Source of the DNA: Deltaproteobacteria bacterium
GTDB taxonomy: Bacteria > Desulfobacterota > DSM-4660 > Desulfatiglandales > Desulfatiglandaceae
Length of the DNA stretch: 48,777 nucleotides
Assembly: GCA_021737785.1 (NCBI GenBank)
Contig: JAIPDI010000042.1
Coordinates: forward strand, 1 to 48,777
Direction of reading: 5' to 3'
In this document: one piece after another, positions 30,186 through 39,244 of the stretch
How positions within the stretch are numbered: the first letter of the stretch is position 1
How the letters are laid out: each line of letters opens with the position of its first letter
Position numbers and translations under genes: made by a program
The notes under the pieces: model-generated
Told to the model about the DNA's origin: nothing
What the model saw: only the letters and a program-made list of their open reading frames with translations
Databases searched by the model: none

Positions 30186-31022
30186 TTACTCTTTTTTGCT
30201 CTTTCTGGCCACCGTCCTTTCCTCCTCAGGAATAGGAGGGGGAACAGGGCCGCCCACGATTCGCGTCACCGCGGCGAAACGGGGGGGACAGGCCTCAAAG
30301 CAGGTGCCGCATTTAATGCACTTCTCCTGATCGATCACATGAATCCGGTTCTTGCCGCCTTCAATTGCCTCTACAGGACATTTCTTGGCGCAAATCATAC
30401 ACGCCTGGCACTTTTCCGGATCAATATAGTACGAAGGCGCTTCACGAAACAAGGCCTCGATTTCGTCGCTGGTGAAAAATCCGTCATAGTCTTCCGGGTT
30501 TGTAAGACGGGTATCCAGTTTCTCCCTTTTTGCCATCTTGATATAAGGGACGAGCTTTGAGACTTCTTCAATTTTGGTTTTCAACTCACGGGTATCGATT
30601 CCTTCGCTCGTGCCCAGGGGGCCTAACGCTTTCACCTTTTTTCCAAAGTCATTCATCACTTCGGCAAAGAGGATCCCATCCCCGGCAGACATGAACCGGA
30701 TGCCCAGCCTTTCCGGGTTCAGCCCGATGTATTCCATTATCCTTTTGCAGAGAAGCGCCATGTTGAGTGCATGGTAATTTCCATGCGTCACATAATTGCA
30801 CTCATTCAAACGGCAACCACCGATAAACACGCCGTCTTGCCCGCTGGAGAAGGCCCTGAGAACAAATTCAAGGTCGACTCTGCCGGAACACATCACGCGA
30901 ATCAGCCTGACATCCGTTGTATATTGCAGTCTGGAAACTCCAGCCAGGTCAGCGGCCCCGTATGCTCACCAATGGCACACAAAACCTAATATTTTGGGCT
31001 TGAATTTAACTCCCGCACGCAT
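30186..31022 (-). CDS. bamF: MvhD-like selenoprotein, BamF type, with in-frame UGA at Sec19
   Basis: Reading from the ATG at 31022-31020 (AAAGGAG upstream) gives FVCHW-U-AYGAADLAGVSR, where U is a TGA codon at 30968-30966. Without it the frame continues perfectly for 278 residues. In MvhD/HdrD-delta proteins this position is Cys of the CNWCSY motif, so the UGA replaces a conserved [2Fe-2S] ligand. The rest has MCSGRVDLEFVLRAF, GCRLNECNY, and two C-terminal [4Fe-4S] motifs (CQACMICAKKCP, CIKCGTCFEACP). MvhD passes electrons to HdrA; BamF is the equivalent in class II benzoyl-CoA reductases. Ordinary calling would start it at residue 43 (30896). Confidence 0.85.
30931..30947 (-). promoter_or_regulatory. 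Possible SECIS hairpin for bamF
   Basis: Beginning 18 bases after the UGA the transcript reads CUGGCUGGAGUUUCCAG, which can form CUGG/CCAG or CUGGA/UCCAG stems with a GGAGUU-type loop. Distance fits bacterial SECIS elements; the fold is unverified. Confidence 0.45.
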
Positions 31023-31145
31023 TCGTCTATAACTCCTTTATTGGCAATCCCGGCTGTCGTCATTCACCTGTGATGTGCGATCGCGGGCCCTTTATCCTGC
31101 ACCCCCATCCCACATCTCACGTCCCCGGCACTCCCCCATCGGGGT
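31023..31145. other. bamE-bamF spacer with degenerate tract
   Basis: The 123-base spacer holds TGTGATGTGCGAT and CCCCCATCCCACATCTCACG, members of the GGGATGTG tract family, plus the bamF ribosome-binding site AAAGGAG at about 31034-31040. Confidence 0.5.
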
Positions 31146-34100
31146 CTACACGTCTCCAACCGCCATATCAAACTGCGACAGGGCCTCTTCCTCCGGACCC
31201 ACCGCATCGATCTGGCTCATGATCTCTTCGTCGGTAAAGTGCTTGAGCCTGATGGCCCCGGTCGGACACTTGGCATTGCAGAGGCCGTCTCCTTTGCAGA
31301 TCACAGGATTCACTACGGCCTTTTTCCCCTGTCGGGTCTCACGAAACTCGACAGCGCCATAGACACAGGCTTCGACGCACGCCCCGCACCCCATGCATTT
31401 TTTCTCATTCACCTCACACACAGATCCTGAGACGGTGACGATATCATTGGAAAGAAGGGTTAAGGCCCTGCCTGCGGCCCCGTAGGCCTGGTTGATGGTC
31501 TCTGATATATGCTTGGGATAATGGGCCGTACCACACAGATAGACGCCTTCCGCACTGAACTCGACAGGCCTCAATTTGACATGGGCCTCTTTGAAAAAAT
31601 CATCCGGTCCCAGAGAGACCTTGAACAATTGCGCAATCTCCTTGTTTCCGGCGGGGGGGATGACCGCCGCGGCCAGGGCAAGGATGTCGGCATCGATGGC
31701 CAGCTTCTCTCCTAAGATGGGATCGGTCACGCTCACCCTCAAGACAGGCCTCCCTTCCGCGGTTGTTGCCTCCACCTGAGGGGCATCCCCGGGCTCCCAG
31801 CGGATGAACTTGACATCCTTATTGGACGCCTCCCGGTAAAAGTCCTCTTTCAATCCGTACGTTCTCATATCCCGAAAGAGAATAGTGATATCCATCTCGG
31901 GATTTTTTTCCTTCAGTTTCAGCGCGTTCTTGACCGCCTGGCTGCAGCATACCCGGCTGCAGTAATTTCTGTCTTCATTCCGGCACCCGACGCACTGGAT
32001 CATCACCAGGTTCCGGCAATTGATGATCTTTTCTTCCTCCCTGGCGATGTGCCCCTCCAACTCCAGCAGGGTCAGGACCCTGTCATCCTCTCCATAGAGA
32101 TATTCGGTCGGCCGGTACTCATCCGCACCGATGGCGATGACGGTGGCGCCATGTTTGATCTCTGTGACCCCTCGGTCCGACGTCACTGTGGTCACAAAAT
32201 TTCCCACATACCCGGTCGCCTCCTTAATAACGGCATCGGTATAGACATGGATCCGGGGGTGCTGGTAGATCTTGCGCACCAGATCCCCCAGATAGGCCTG
32301 GACGTCCAGCCCTTCCAGGGTGGTATGGATTCTCCTGGCCATCCCCCCCAGGTCTGGGGCCTTTTCCACCAGGTAAACCTCGTGCCCCTGGCTGGCGATG
32401 GAGAGGGCGCATGTCATGCCGGCGATACCGCCGCCCACCACCAAGGCCGTCTTGTTGACCGGCAGATCGATTTCCTGCAACGGCTCCAATAGTGCGCATC
32501 GGGCGACCGACATCCGGATAATGTCCTGTGCCTTCCGGGTGGCCTCTTCCGGCTCTTTTGAGTGGACCCAGGAATCATGCTCCCTGATATTGGCCATTTC
32601 GCAATAATATTGATTGATCCCCGCCTCCCGAAGGGTGTCGCGGAACAAAGGCTCAAGGGTCCTGGGGGAACAGGCGGCGACCACCACCCGGTTAAGGCCC
32701 TTTTCCTCGATCATATCGGTTATTTCTTTGGCGGAATTGGTCGCGCAGGAAAAGAGCTGTTCCTGAGCGTAGACCACATGGGGCAAGGTCAGGGAATATT
32801 CAACGGTGGAGGGCACATCGACGATCCTTCCGATATTGGCCCCGCAATGACACACAAAAACGCCTATACGCGGCGCCTCCTGGGCTACATCCTTTTCTTC
32901 CGGATAGACCCTCTCTCTGGTCAGTTTTCCCCGCCGGTAGTCAAGGAATTCGCCGCACTGGGCACCTGCCCCGCTGGCGGTAAAGACCGATTCGGGGATA
33001 TCCATGGGGCCCTGGAAGGCGCCGCTCACAAATATTCCACGTCGGGTGGTTTCCATCAGATTGGAAGGCTCGGCTTGGCAGAATCCGTGTGGGTTGAGGT
33101 CGATCCCGAACCGATCGGCCAGGGCCGTTGCGTCGGCAGGGGGATTCAATCCGACGGATAAGACCACCATATCGAATTCCTCCTCTTTGACGCCCTCGTC
33201 CGGGGTCGAATATTTTACGATGAGATTCTTGGTCTCCGGAACCTCTCTCACAACGGATGCGTAGCTTCTGATAACCCGGATCCCGGGGAGTTGTTCGGTT
33301 CGCTGGTAGTATGGTTCAAAATCCTTGCCGTAGGATCGGATATCGTTATGGAATATGGTGCACTCGGCCTCTGCGTCATGGTCTTTTGCCAGGATCACCT
33401 GTTTCTGGGTATAGGTGCAGCACACAGCGGAACAATAGCTGTTGTCGCCCGGGGTCACCCGTCTGGACCCCACGCATTGAATCCAGGCGATCTTATGGGG
33501 ATGCTTCTTGTCGGACGCCCGCAGGATCTCCCCCTCGTAGGGCCCGGTGGCGCACAAAAGCCGTTCAAAGTCAAGGCTGGTGACCACGTTTGCATATTTT
33601 CCATAGCCGTAATCGCCCCTGATTCCGGGGTCGAACGGTTCATAGCCCGGCGATAGGAGAATCGCCCCCACGTTTATTTCCATCTTCTCCGGTTGTTGCT
33701 CCAGATCGACGGCGTCATTCTGACAGACCGCCTCGCAGATACGGCATTTTTTCTCTTTCAGGTAAAGACAGCTTTCATCAATATACGAGATCAGGGGAAT
33801 GGCCTGGGCGAAGTATATGTGTACCGCCTTATTCTGGGATATCTCCTGATTGAACGGATCAGGATATTGGGCCGGGCAGTATTCCACGCAGGTGCCGCAT
33901 CCCGTGCATTTGTCCTCTTGAATGTACCTCGGCTTCTTGAGCAGGGTGACCTTGAAATTCCCTGCGTCCCCTTCTGCCCTTTCCACTTCCGTATAGGTGA
34001 GAACCTCTATATTCGGGTGCCGGCCGACCTCGACCAGTTTGGGTGAGAGGATTCACATGGAGCAGTCATTGGTGGGATAGGTCTTGTCCAGCTGGGCCAT

Positions 34101-34268
34101 ATGCCCGCCGATGGCAGGGGATTTCTCCACCAGGTAGACCTTGAACCCCGCGGTGGCGAGATCGAGCGAGGCCTGAATGCCGCTGATGCCGCCGCCCACC
34201 ACCATGACGTCTCCAAAATTGCTGTCCTTAAAACTTTTACAAAGCCGCTCAATCTGTTCGTTTTCCAC
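31146..34268 (-). CDS. bamE: HdrA-like flavoprotein selenoprotein, BamE type, with in-frame UGA at Sec72
   Basis: The full product is 1040 residues. It starts at GTG 34268 (AAAGGCGG upstream) with a FAD-binding [17 protein letters not shown], then [27 protein letters not shown], where U is TGA at 34055-34053. HdrA proteins have Cys in this CSxC motif, so the UGA almost certainly encodes Sec. Then follow a ferredoxin motif at 121-131 ([11 protein letters not shown]), a CRICEAVC motif, a second full HdrA-like module ([17 protein letters not shown] at about 608) and a C-terminal ferredoxin pair at about 950-1000. HdrA carries out flavin-based electron bifurcation or confurcation. Standard calling splits it into a 71-residue piece and a 946-residue piece starting at 33986. 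Confidence 0.9.
34020..34037 (-). promoter_or_regulatory. Possible SECIS hairpin for bamE
   Basis: Starting 15 bases after the UGA the transcript reads CUGGUC-GAGGUC-GGCCGG, a 6-bp stem (with G-U pairs) and a six-base loop containing GG. Position and loop match the bacterial SECIS consensus. It also encodes conserved HdrA residues, as usual for bacterial SECIS. Confidence 0.6.
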
Positions 34269-34339
34269 TTTTATCCGCCTTTATCAAATCTAAAAAATTC
34301 TCACACAAAGGCACAAAGCCATAAAGTTTTACTTATCGG

Positions 34340-34398
34340 TTGGGAAAAAATTCTTAAATCCCTCAATCCTTCAATCCCTGAATTCCTCAATTCCAATA
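34340..34398. repeat. Degenerate tandem tract CCTCAATCC/TTCAATCCC
   Basis: About seven 7-9-base units such as CCTCAATCC, TTCAATCCC, TGAATTCC and CTCAATTCC fill the spacer between bamD-type and bamE-type genes. The same tract family is at 39940-40000 and 48525-48662. Confidence 0.7.
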
Positions 34399-35550
34399 CT
34401 AAATCACTTCCGCGATAATCTCTGTAATGTCCTTAACCTCTATCTTTTCATCCATACCCATGGTTATTCTGCTGTCCTCGAACATGGTGATGCAGTACGG
34501 GCAGGAGGTCGCCAGGACCTCAGCCCCGGCCTCCACCGCCTGTTCTATTCTGAGGTCGGAAAATCGTTCACCCTTCTGGGTCTCCATCCACACCCTGCCC
34601 CCTCCCCCTCCGCAACAGAGACTGTCTACCCGACAATCGGGCATTTCACTCAACTGTAATCCGGGCACCTTTTTCAGGACCTCCCGGGGCTCGTCATAGA
34701 TGCCGTTGTGCCGACCCAGGTAGCAGGGATCATGATAGGTGACTTTCTTCGCATACTCCTTTTTCAGCTCGAGTCTTCCCTCATGAATGAGCTGAAATAA
34801 ATATTCGGACATATGGATCACGTCAAAGTTCACACTGAATTCGGGATACTCGTTCTTGAACGTATGGTAGCAATGGGGAGAAGAAACAAGGATCTTTTTC
34901 ACCCCATGATCGATGAAGGTCTTTATGTTTTCCCTGGCCAGGCGTTTGAATAATTCTTCATCGCCCGTCTTTCGAATGCTCTCTCCGCAGCAATTTTCCT
35001 TTGGACCCAGTATCCCGAAATCCACCCCTGCCTGGTTAAGAATACCCGCTGTGGCCACCGCCACCTTTTTTAATCTGGGGTCATAGCTGGGATAGCAGCC
35101 GGGAAAATATAATATCTCCATCCCCTCGGTGAATTCTTTTACAGAATGTCCTTTGGCCCAATCCCCCCTCTTGGCGCGTTCTTCACTCAAGGTGTTGCCT
35201 TCACCGACAAGACTTCCTCTGATGGTGCGGATAGGCTGGACCGCCTTTGGGAAGACACCGTATTCCGTGGCAATCCTCCGCAGGGCGATTCCGGAGTCTA
35301 TCTGCTGTACATCCCTCGGGCACTGCTGGGGGCATCTTCCGCAGGTCGTACACAGCCATATATCTTCACTTTCAATATCCGTCATACCGAAGGTCGCCTG
35401 CCGGACGATCTTGCGCATACTGAAGTTCCGCACCCGATTCCACGGGCAGACCACATCGCACAATCCGCATTGAAAGCATCTCTTGAAGGCGTCTCCACCG
35501 CTCGCCTTGATGACATCAACGATCTCTTTGTAATCAGCTACATTCTCCAC
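34399..35550 (-). CDS. bamD: HdrD-like iron-sulfur protein, BamD type
   Basis: The 383-residue protein has an N-terminal pair of [4Fe-4S] motifs, CFQCGLCDVVCP (about 25-36) and CTTCGRCPQQCP (about 67-78). Two cysteine-rich CCG domains follow, with NCCGESIRKTG and SLCCGGGGGRVWMETQKGERFSDLR, as in the catalytic subunit of heterodisulfide reductase. In Bam clusters this protein is thought to be an electron-transfer subunit. The start is GTG with AGAGGA upstream. It lies between bamC-type and bamE-type genes. The name clashes with the unrelated outer-membrane BamD at 45120. Confidence 0.78.
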   Translation of the reverse strand: MENVADYKEIVDVIKASGGDAFKRCFQCGLCDVVCPWNRVRNFSMRKIVRQATFGMTDIESEDIWLCTTCGRCPQQCPRDVQQIDSGIALRRIATEYGVFPKAVQPIRTIRGSLVGEGNTLSEERAKRGDWAKGHSVKEFTEGMEILYFPGCYPSYDPRLKKVAVATAGILNQAGVDFGILGPKENCCGESIRKTGDEELFKRLARENIKTFIDHGVKKILVSSPHCYHTFKNEYPEFSVNFDVIHMSEYLFQLIHEGRLELKKEYAKKVTYHDPCYLGRHNGIYDEPREVLKKVPGLQLSEMPDCRVDSLCCGGGGGRVWMETQKGERFSDLRIEQAVEAGAEVLATSCPYCITMFEDSRITMGMDEKIEVKDITEIIAEVI

Positions 35551-35585
35551 AATATTTCTTGATCCTCTTTTTCAAACTGAAGGGT

Positions 35586-36119
35586 CTATGCCTTCATCGA
35601 CAACCGGGCAACGGCATCCATGAGTTCCTGGGCCCCGTACTTCTGGGCCAGCGATTCCAACCCGATATCCAATTCCTTCTGCTCTTCCGCTTCTTCCGCT
35701 TCCTCTTCCCTTTCCTCGTACGTCAGGGCGTCCACCAGACACCACTTCACGCACAAGGGCTCTTCTTCGCCTTCGCACATATCACATTTAAGCGGAAGAC
35801 CCGAGTCCGGCTCCTTGAAAATGTCCCTGGATGGGCAGGAGGCCCTGCAGAAGGCGCACTCTTCGTATTCCTTCCCGTCAATGACATACTTGTCTCTGCC
35901 CATGCATTCGGCTGCCGTATACTCGCCCGCGTATACCGGGACATAGATGTCTCTGAGCGGATAACGGATGATCCGAATACGGGACCTGGCCGGATTATTG
36001 CTGCTGTATTTCGGCTGCGCGTGAAAGGCCGAGCAGACCACCTCGCAGGCCCGGCACCCGTTGCACAGATCAGCATTGACTTTTATGGTCTTGATGATTT
36101 TCTTGTTTTTATCACCCAC
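35586..36119 (-). CDS. bamC: Polyferredoxin-like [4Fe-4S] protein, BamC type
   Basis: This 177-residue ferredoxin has cysteine groups CNGCRACEVVC (about 18-28), CAFCRASCPSRDIF and CDMCEGEEEPLCVKWC, enough for about three [4Fe-4S] clusters, followed by an acidic Glu-rich helix. BamC forms a heterodimer with BamB in the known class II reductase and feeds it electrons. The GTG start has GAAGGAGG upstream and lies 2 bases after the bamB-type stop, so the pair is tightly coupled. Confidence 0.8.
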   Translation of the reverse strand: MGDKNKKIIKTIKVNADLCNGCRACEVVCSAFHAQPKYSSNNPARSRIRIIRYPLRDIYVPVYAGEYTAAECMGRDKYVIDGKEYEECAFCRASCPSRDIFKEPDSGLPLKCDMCEGEEEPLCVKWCLVDALTYEEREEEAEEAEEQKELDIGLESLAQKYGAQELMDAVARLSMKA

Positions 36120-36121
36120 GG

Positions 36122-38131
36122 CTATGCCTCCTTCTCTTTTTCCGCCGAGGTCTCCTGGGAAAGGGCATCCGGACGATCTGAATAAACCCCTCTCTTTTCA
36201 AAATCTTCGAATACGTAATCCAGACCCAGTTCATGTAAAGACGCTTGGGTAGGAATCCCCTGCTCATTCCATCCCTTGAATTGGTAGTACGTATCCAGGA
36301 GCTTCTCTTCAAGCTCGGGAAATCTTTTCTTCCAATGATCCTTCGGAGGCTTCTCGTCTTTTCTCCGCATGCCTCTTCTTATATTATTGGCCCTCACCAG
36401 CGTCCGGTATCTCTTAATGGCCTGCGTCAGCAGTTCTTCATCCATCTCGATACCGGCCCCTGAGGAGATGAATTGAGGATAATTGTGCATATGATAGGGC
36501 GGTTTCAGAGGGAATGACGACAGACCCGCGCACATGCCGAGGGCGTCATCGATATAGTGCATCCGCTCCTGCCAGTCCACAATATCACAGCACATTTCAG
36601 GGGTCGGATAATAGGGGATGGAATTTTCCCCCCGCAGCTCCCAGTCCAGAAAATACTGTTTGAACTTCTCATCCGGCACCTGGAACCAATCCTTGACAAA
36701 GGCCTCCCGATCCTCCCTCGTGGGGAAAGGGGCCTGGGGAAACTGCCCTTCAATCTGGGTGATGTTTATCTTCTCGCCGGTGGCATACATGAGGAAATAG
36801 ATGGGATTCAGCATGGACAGTTTGAGGGGGAGCTGCTCATGTTTCTTGATATTATTATGCGCATAGGCCTCCGCCCCCTTGCCGATCTCTTTGGCCGCCC
36901 AGTAGGTCCCGTTAGCCAGGACATCTCCGATCCCTTCCCGACGGACAATCCGGTCAAGGAGCCAGTAAAATCTCCCCTCGTTGTCCGACGGCATTCCAGG
37001 AAAATCATCATCCGTTAAGATTCCGTCCTCGTAGAGCTCGAGGGCGAAGGCCATCACCTGAGGGGTTGAAAATCCGTCCACCCCGTACTCCGTCGCACTC
37101 TGGGCAATGCCCAGACCGAATTCCAGGTCTGCGAAGGCCGCCATGGTATAGGTCAGTTTGGAGAAGCATTTCATCATGTAGGTGGGAAGGCCCGGAGGGG
37201 AAATGGTGGCCCCGCATGTCATGGGACAGTTGTAGCAGCTGATCAGCCGCGTCCGCATGCTGTCCAGGGTCTGCGCCCACTCCTGTGCGATCTCTTCGTT
37301 CCAGAAATCCTTTTGGCGGATACGTGAATTGCCCCACATGAAATTCTCGGTATGCCACTTCTCGTCATGGACCTTCATCTCCTGCGGCGATCCAAGCCCT
37401 GCCAGAATGGGCATGACCCCTGGAATAGGATGTTCATTGCGCCATTTGATATACTCCAGGACCTGATTGCAGAGTTCCATGAATTCTTCCGGTCGGGCAA
37501 CATTGATGTCTTTGGTCCCCCGAACCGCAACGGCCTTGACCCCTTTGTCGCCCATAACGGCCCCGATGCCTCCCCGGCTGGCGCTGGACCTCCCCTGCTC
37601 GATGGAAGCAAAGTAGACCCTGTTTTCACCGGCCAACCCGATCGCCGCCACCTGGGCCCTCGGCTCGTTCAACTCCTGTTGAATCAATTCCGCGGATTCA
37701 ACCGCGCCTTTCCCTTTCAGGTGAGAGGCGTCGCGTATTTCCACCTTGTCATTGTTGATCCACAAATAGACCAGGTCCGGGGACTTGCCGCGAAGGATCA
37801 CCTTGTCATATCCCGCATGCTTCAATTCCGGGGCCCAGAATCCCCCCATCATGGAAAACGCCATCAACCGGGTCTGAGGCGAAATAGTGGAAATAATGGT
37901 ACGGTTGCATCCGGTTGCAGGCGTGCCGCATAAAAGACCGGCGCCGAATATGAGTAGATTGTCCGGAGAAAACGGGTCCACTTCAGGGGGGACCCGATCC
38001 CACAATATCTTGGCATTGGTGCCCAGTCCCCCCAGGTACAGTTCGGTGTCTCTCGGGTCGGTTTCCACCCGCTCGATGTTTCCCCGGGTGAGATCAATTT
38101 CTAAATTGAATCCTGTCTCTGCATACCTCAT
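36122..38131 (-). CDS. bamB: Tungsten aldehyde:ferredoxin oxidoreductase-family enzyme, BamB type
   Basis: The 669-residue enzyme belongs to the AOR family: N-terminal MRYAETGFNLEIDLTRGNIE, the cofactor-binding stretch around GLLCGTPATGCNRT, and [4Fe-4S] ligands in SCYNCPMTCGA (about 298-308) plus the later Cys in DDALGMCAGLSSFP. BamB is the catalytic subunit that reduces the benzoyl-CoA ring to a cyclic diene without ATP. I assign BamB rather than an aldehyde oxidoreductase because of the directly following bamC, bamD, bamE and bamF-type genes and because the sequence looks BamB-like to me. The start has AAGAGG upstream. Other AOR enzymes cannot be excluded from sequence alone. Confidence 0.8.
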   Translation of the reverse strand: MRYAETGFNLEIDLTRGNIERVETDPRDTELYLGGLGTNAKILWDRVPPEVDPFSPDNLLIFGAGLLCGTPATGCNRTIISTISPQTRLMAFSMMGGFWAPELKHAGYDKVILRGKSPDLVYLWINNDKVEIRDASHLKGKGAVESAELIQQELNEPRAQVAAIGLAGENRVYFASIEQGRSSASRGGIGAVMGDKGVKAVAVRGTKDINVARPEEFMELCNQVLEYIKWRNEHPIPGVMPILAGLGSPQEMKVHDEKWHTENFMWGNSRIRQKDFWNEEIAQEWAQTLDSMRTRLISCYNCPMTCGATISPPGLPTYMMKCFSKLTYTMAAFADLEFGLGIAQSATEYGVDGFSTPQVMAFALELYEDGILTDDDFPGMPSDNEGRFYWLLDRIVRREGIGDVLANGTYWAAKEIGKGAEAYAHNNIKKHEQLPLKLSMLNPIYFLMYATGEKINITQIEGQFPQAPFPTREDREAFVKDWFQVPDEKFKQYFLDWELRGENSIPYYPTPEMCCDIVDWQERMHYIDDALGMCAGLSSFPLKPPYHMHNYPQFISSGAGIEMDEELLTQAIKRYRTLVRANNIRRGMRRKDEKPPKDHWKKRFPELEEKLLDTYYQFKGWNEQGIPTQASLHELGLDYVFEDFEKRGVYSDRPDALSQETSAEKEKEA

Positions 38132-38349
38132 TTTTTACCTCTTCACACTTAGGGCCTCGCCCCGATGGGAATGTTGGAATACCGGAATGGAATAACGGGC
38201 CATGGGAAGATGCGGCAGTGCCTAATTGGGAAAAATTCACGTTGACATCCCATCACTCCATCATTCCATGAGTGCGTCGATGAAAATGTCCTTGATGTGG
38301 AACCGGCCCGGTCTTCACCTGGAGGGAACAGCCGGGCCGGGCGCAACGA

Positions 38350-38802
38350 TCAACCCTCCAATTCTTTCCGGAGATTGATGAAGTTACTCCGGTCAAAACC
38401 CAGCGTCTTAAAAAAGGACAAGAGATCCACAGAATCCCACCGGACCGAGGTATAGATGTCGTTGATCCCCTTTTCCCGGTATACCGCCAGTATGGCCTCT
38501 GCCAGTTTTTTTCCGATACCCCGGCCCATAAATTTGGGGTCAACGCCGAGGGTAGCGATCCAGGCCCCCTTTTCAAGCCCGAAGCCGCCGAACACGATGT
38601 AGCTGATCATGTAGCCGACCACCTTCCCATTGTTCACGGCCACGAAGCTGGCATCTTCGCCCTTTCGTACCTGGTCCTCAATAATATATCTGAAATCAAT
38701 GGTTACGGGTGACTGGGTAATGGCCGACTGAATCCTGCTGATATCAGCGGCATCCCCGACCTGAATCCTCCTGATCTCCAGATTTTCAACCTGTTCATTC
38801 AT
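38350..38802 (-). CDS. GNAT-family N-acetyltransferase (upstream end of the Bam-type cluster)
   Basis: The 150-residue GNAT protein has IATLGVDPKFMGRGIGKKLAEAIL (acetyl-CoA loop, about 81-105) and a C-terminal LLSFFKTLGFDRSNFINLRKELEG. It starts 16 bases after the DUF2080 gene and 218 bases before bamB, on the same strand. It resembles the downstream GNAT in size and C-terminal layout. Possible roles are lysine acetylation control of the cluster or of CoA-linked enzymes; neither is shown. Confidence 0.85.
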   Translation of the reverse strand: MNEQVENLEIRRIQVGDAADISRIQSAITQSPVTIDFRYIIEDQVRKGEDASFVAVNNGKVVGYMISYIVFGGFGLEKGAWIATLGVDPKFMGRGIGKKLAEAILAVYREKGINDIYTSVRWDSVDLLSFFKTLGFDRSNFINLRKELEG

Positions 38803-38818
38803 AGCAAATTCAACGTGG

Positions 38819-39007
38819 CTAATTGAGCCTGATGATTTTGACCCGGCATCCCACCCAATCCGGTGGCAGATAGACGCGCCCGCTGTTGCCGCTTTGCCTC
38901 ACGACCTTTTCGACCATCTCTTCACCGTACACCTCCAGCTTGACCTTGCCGCGGTCAGGGTCCGGAGCGCCGTTTTTCTCTTTTTTGGGTTTCTTTTCTT
39001 CGGGCAT
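38819..39007 (-). CDS. Small AbrB-like / DUF2080 family protein
   Basis: The 62-residue protein has a charged, disordered N-terminus and a C-terminal KQSGNSGRVYL-type core (QSGNSGRVYLPPDWVGCRVK). This is the swapped-hairpin AbrB-like pattern of DUF2080, often annotated as transposon-associated in archaea. No transposase is nearby. It is the first gene on the minus strand before GNAT and bamB, so could be a DNA-binding regulator. Start is the ATG at 39007. Confidence 0.65.
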   Translation of the reverse strand: MPEEKKPKKEKNGAPDPDRGKVKLEVYGEEMVEKVVRQSGNSGRVYLPPDWVGCRVKIIRLN

Positions 39008-39244
39008 TTCTGTTAAGCTGTGCTCCTGATCCCCGCAGCTGGACTAAAAAACGCAACTATCTATAATATATTACAAATTTACATTTCTATGGATGAAAAT
39101 CAGGAAAATATATGGTTACAATTTAGCTACATCGTAACTACGTGTCAAGGAAAAAATGCCCACCGTCGCCGGCAACCTGGTAGGTATTCTTTTGAAGAAT
39201 AGACCTTTACATCAAAGGACAAGCGCGTACAAGGAGCAGCCCAC
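39008..39244. other. Divergent intergenic region, likely promoter region of the Bam-type cluster
   Basis: An AT-rich stretch (39055-39140, ATAATATATTACAAATTTAC) lies between the DUF2080 and transglutaminase-like genes. I cannot assign boxes with confidence. Confidence 0.4.

Noticed and set aside
31146-34268. Frameshift or pseudogene reading of the HdrA region
   Set aside because: Both sides of the TGA are in the same frame and the TGA sits exactly at a conserved Cys, so selenocysteine explains it without any error.
34399-35550. Treating this bamD as the same gene as 45120-45872
   Set aside because: They share only a name: one is an HdrD-like iron-sulfur protein, the other an outer-membrane lipoprotein.
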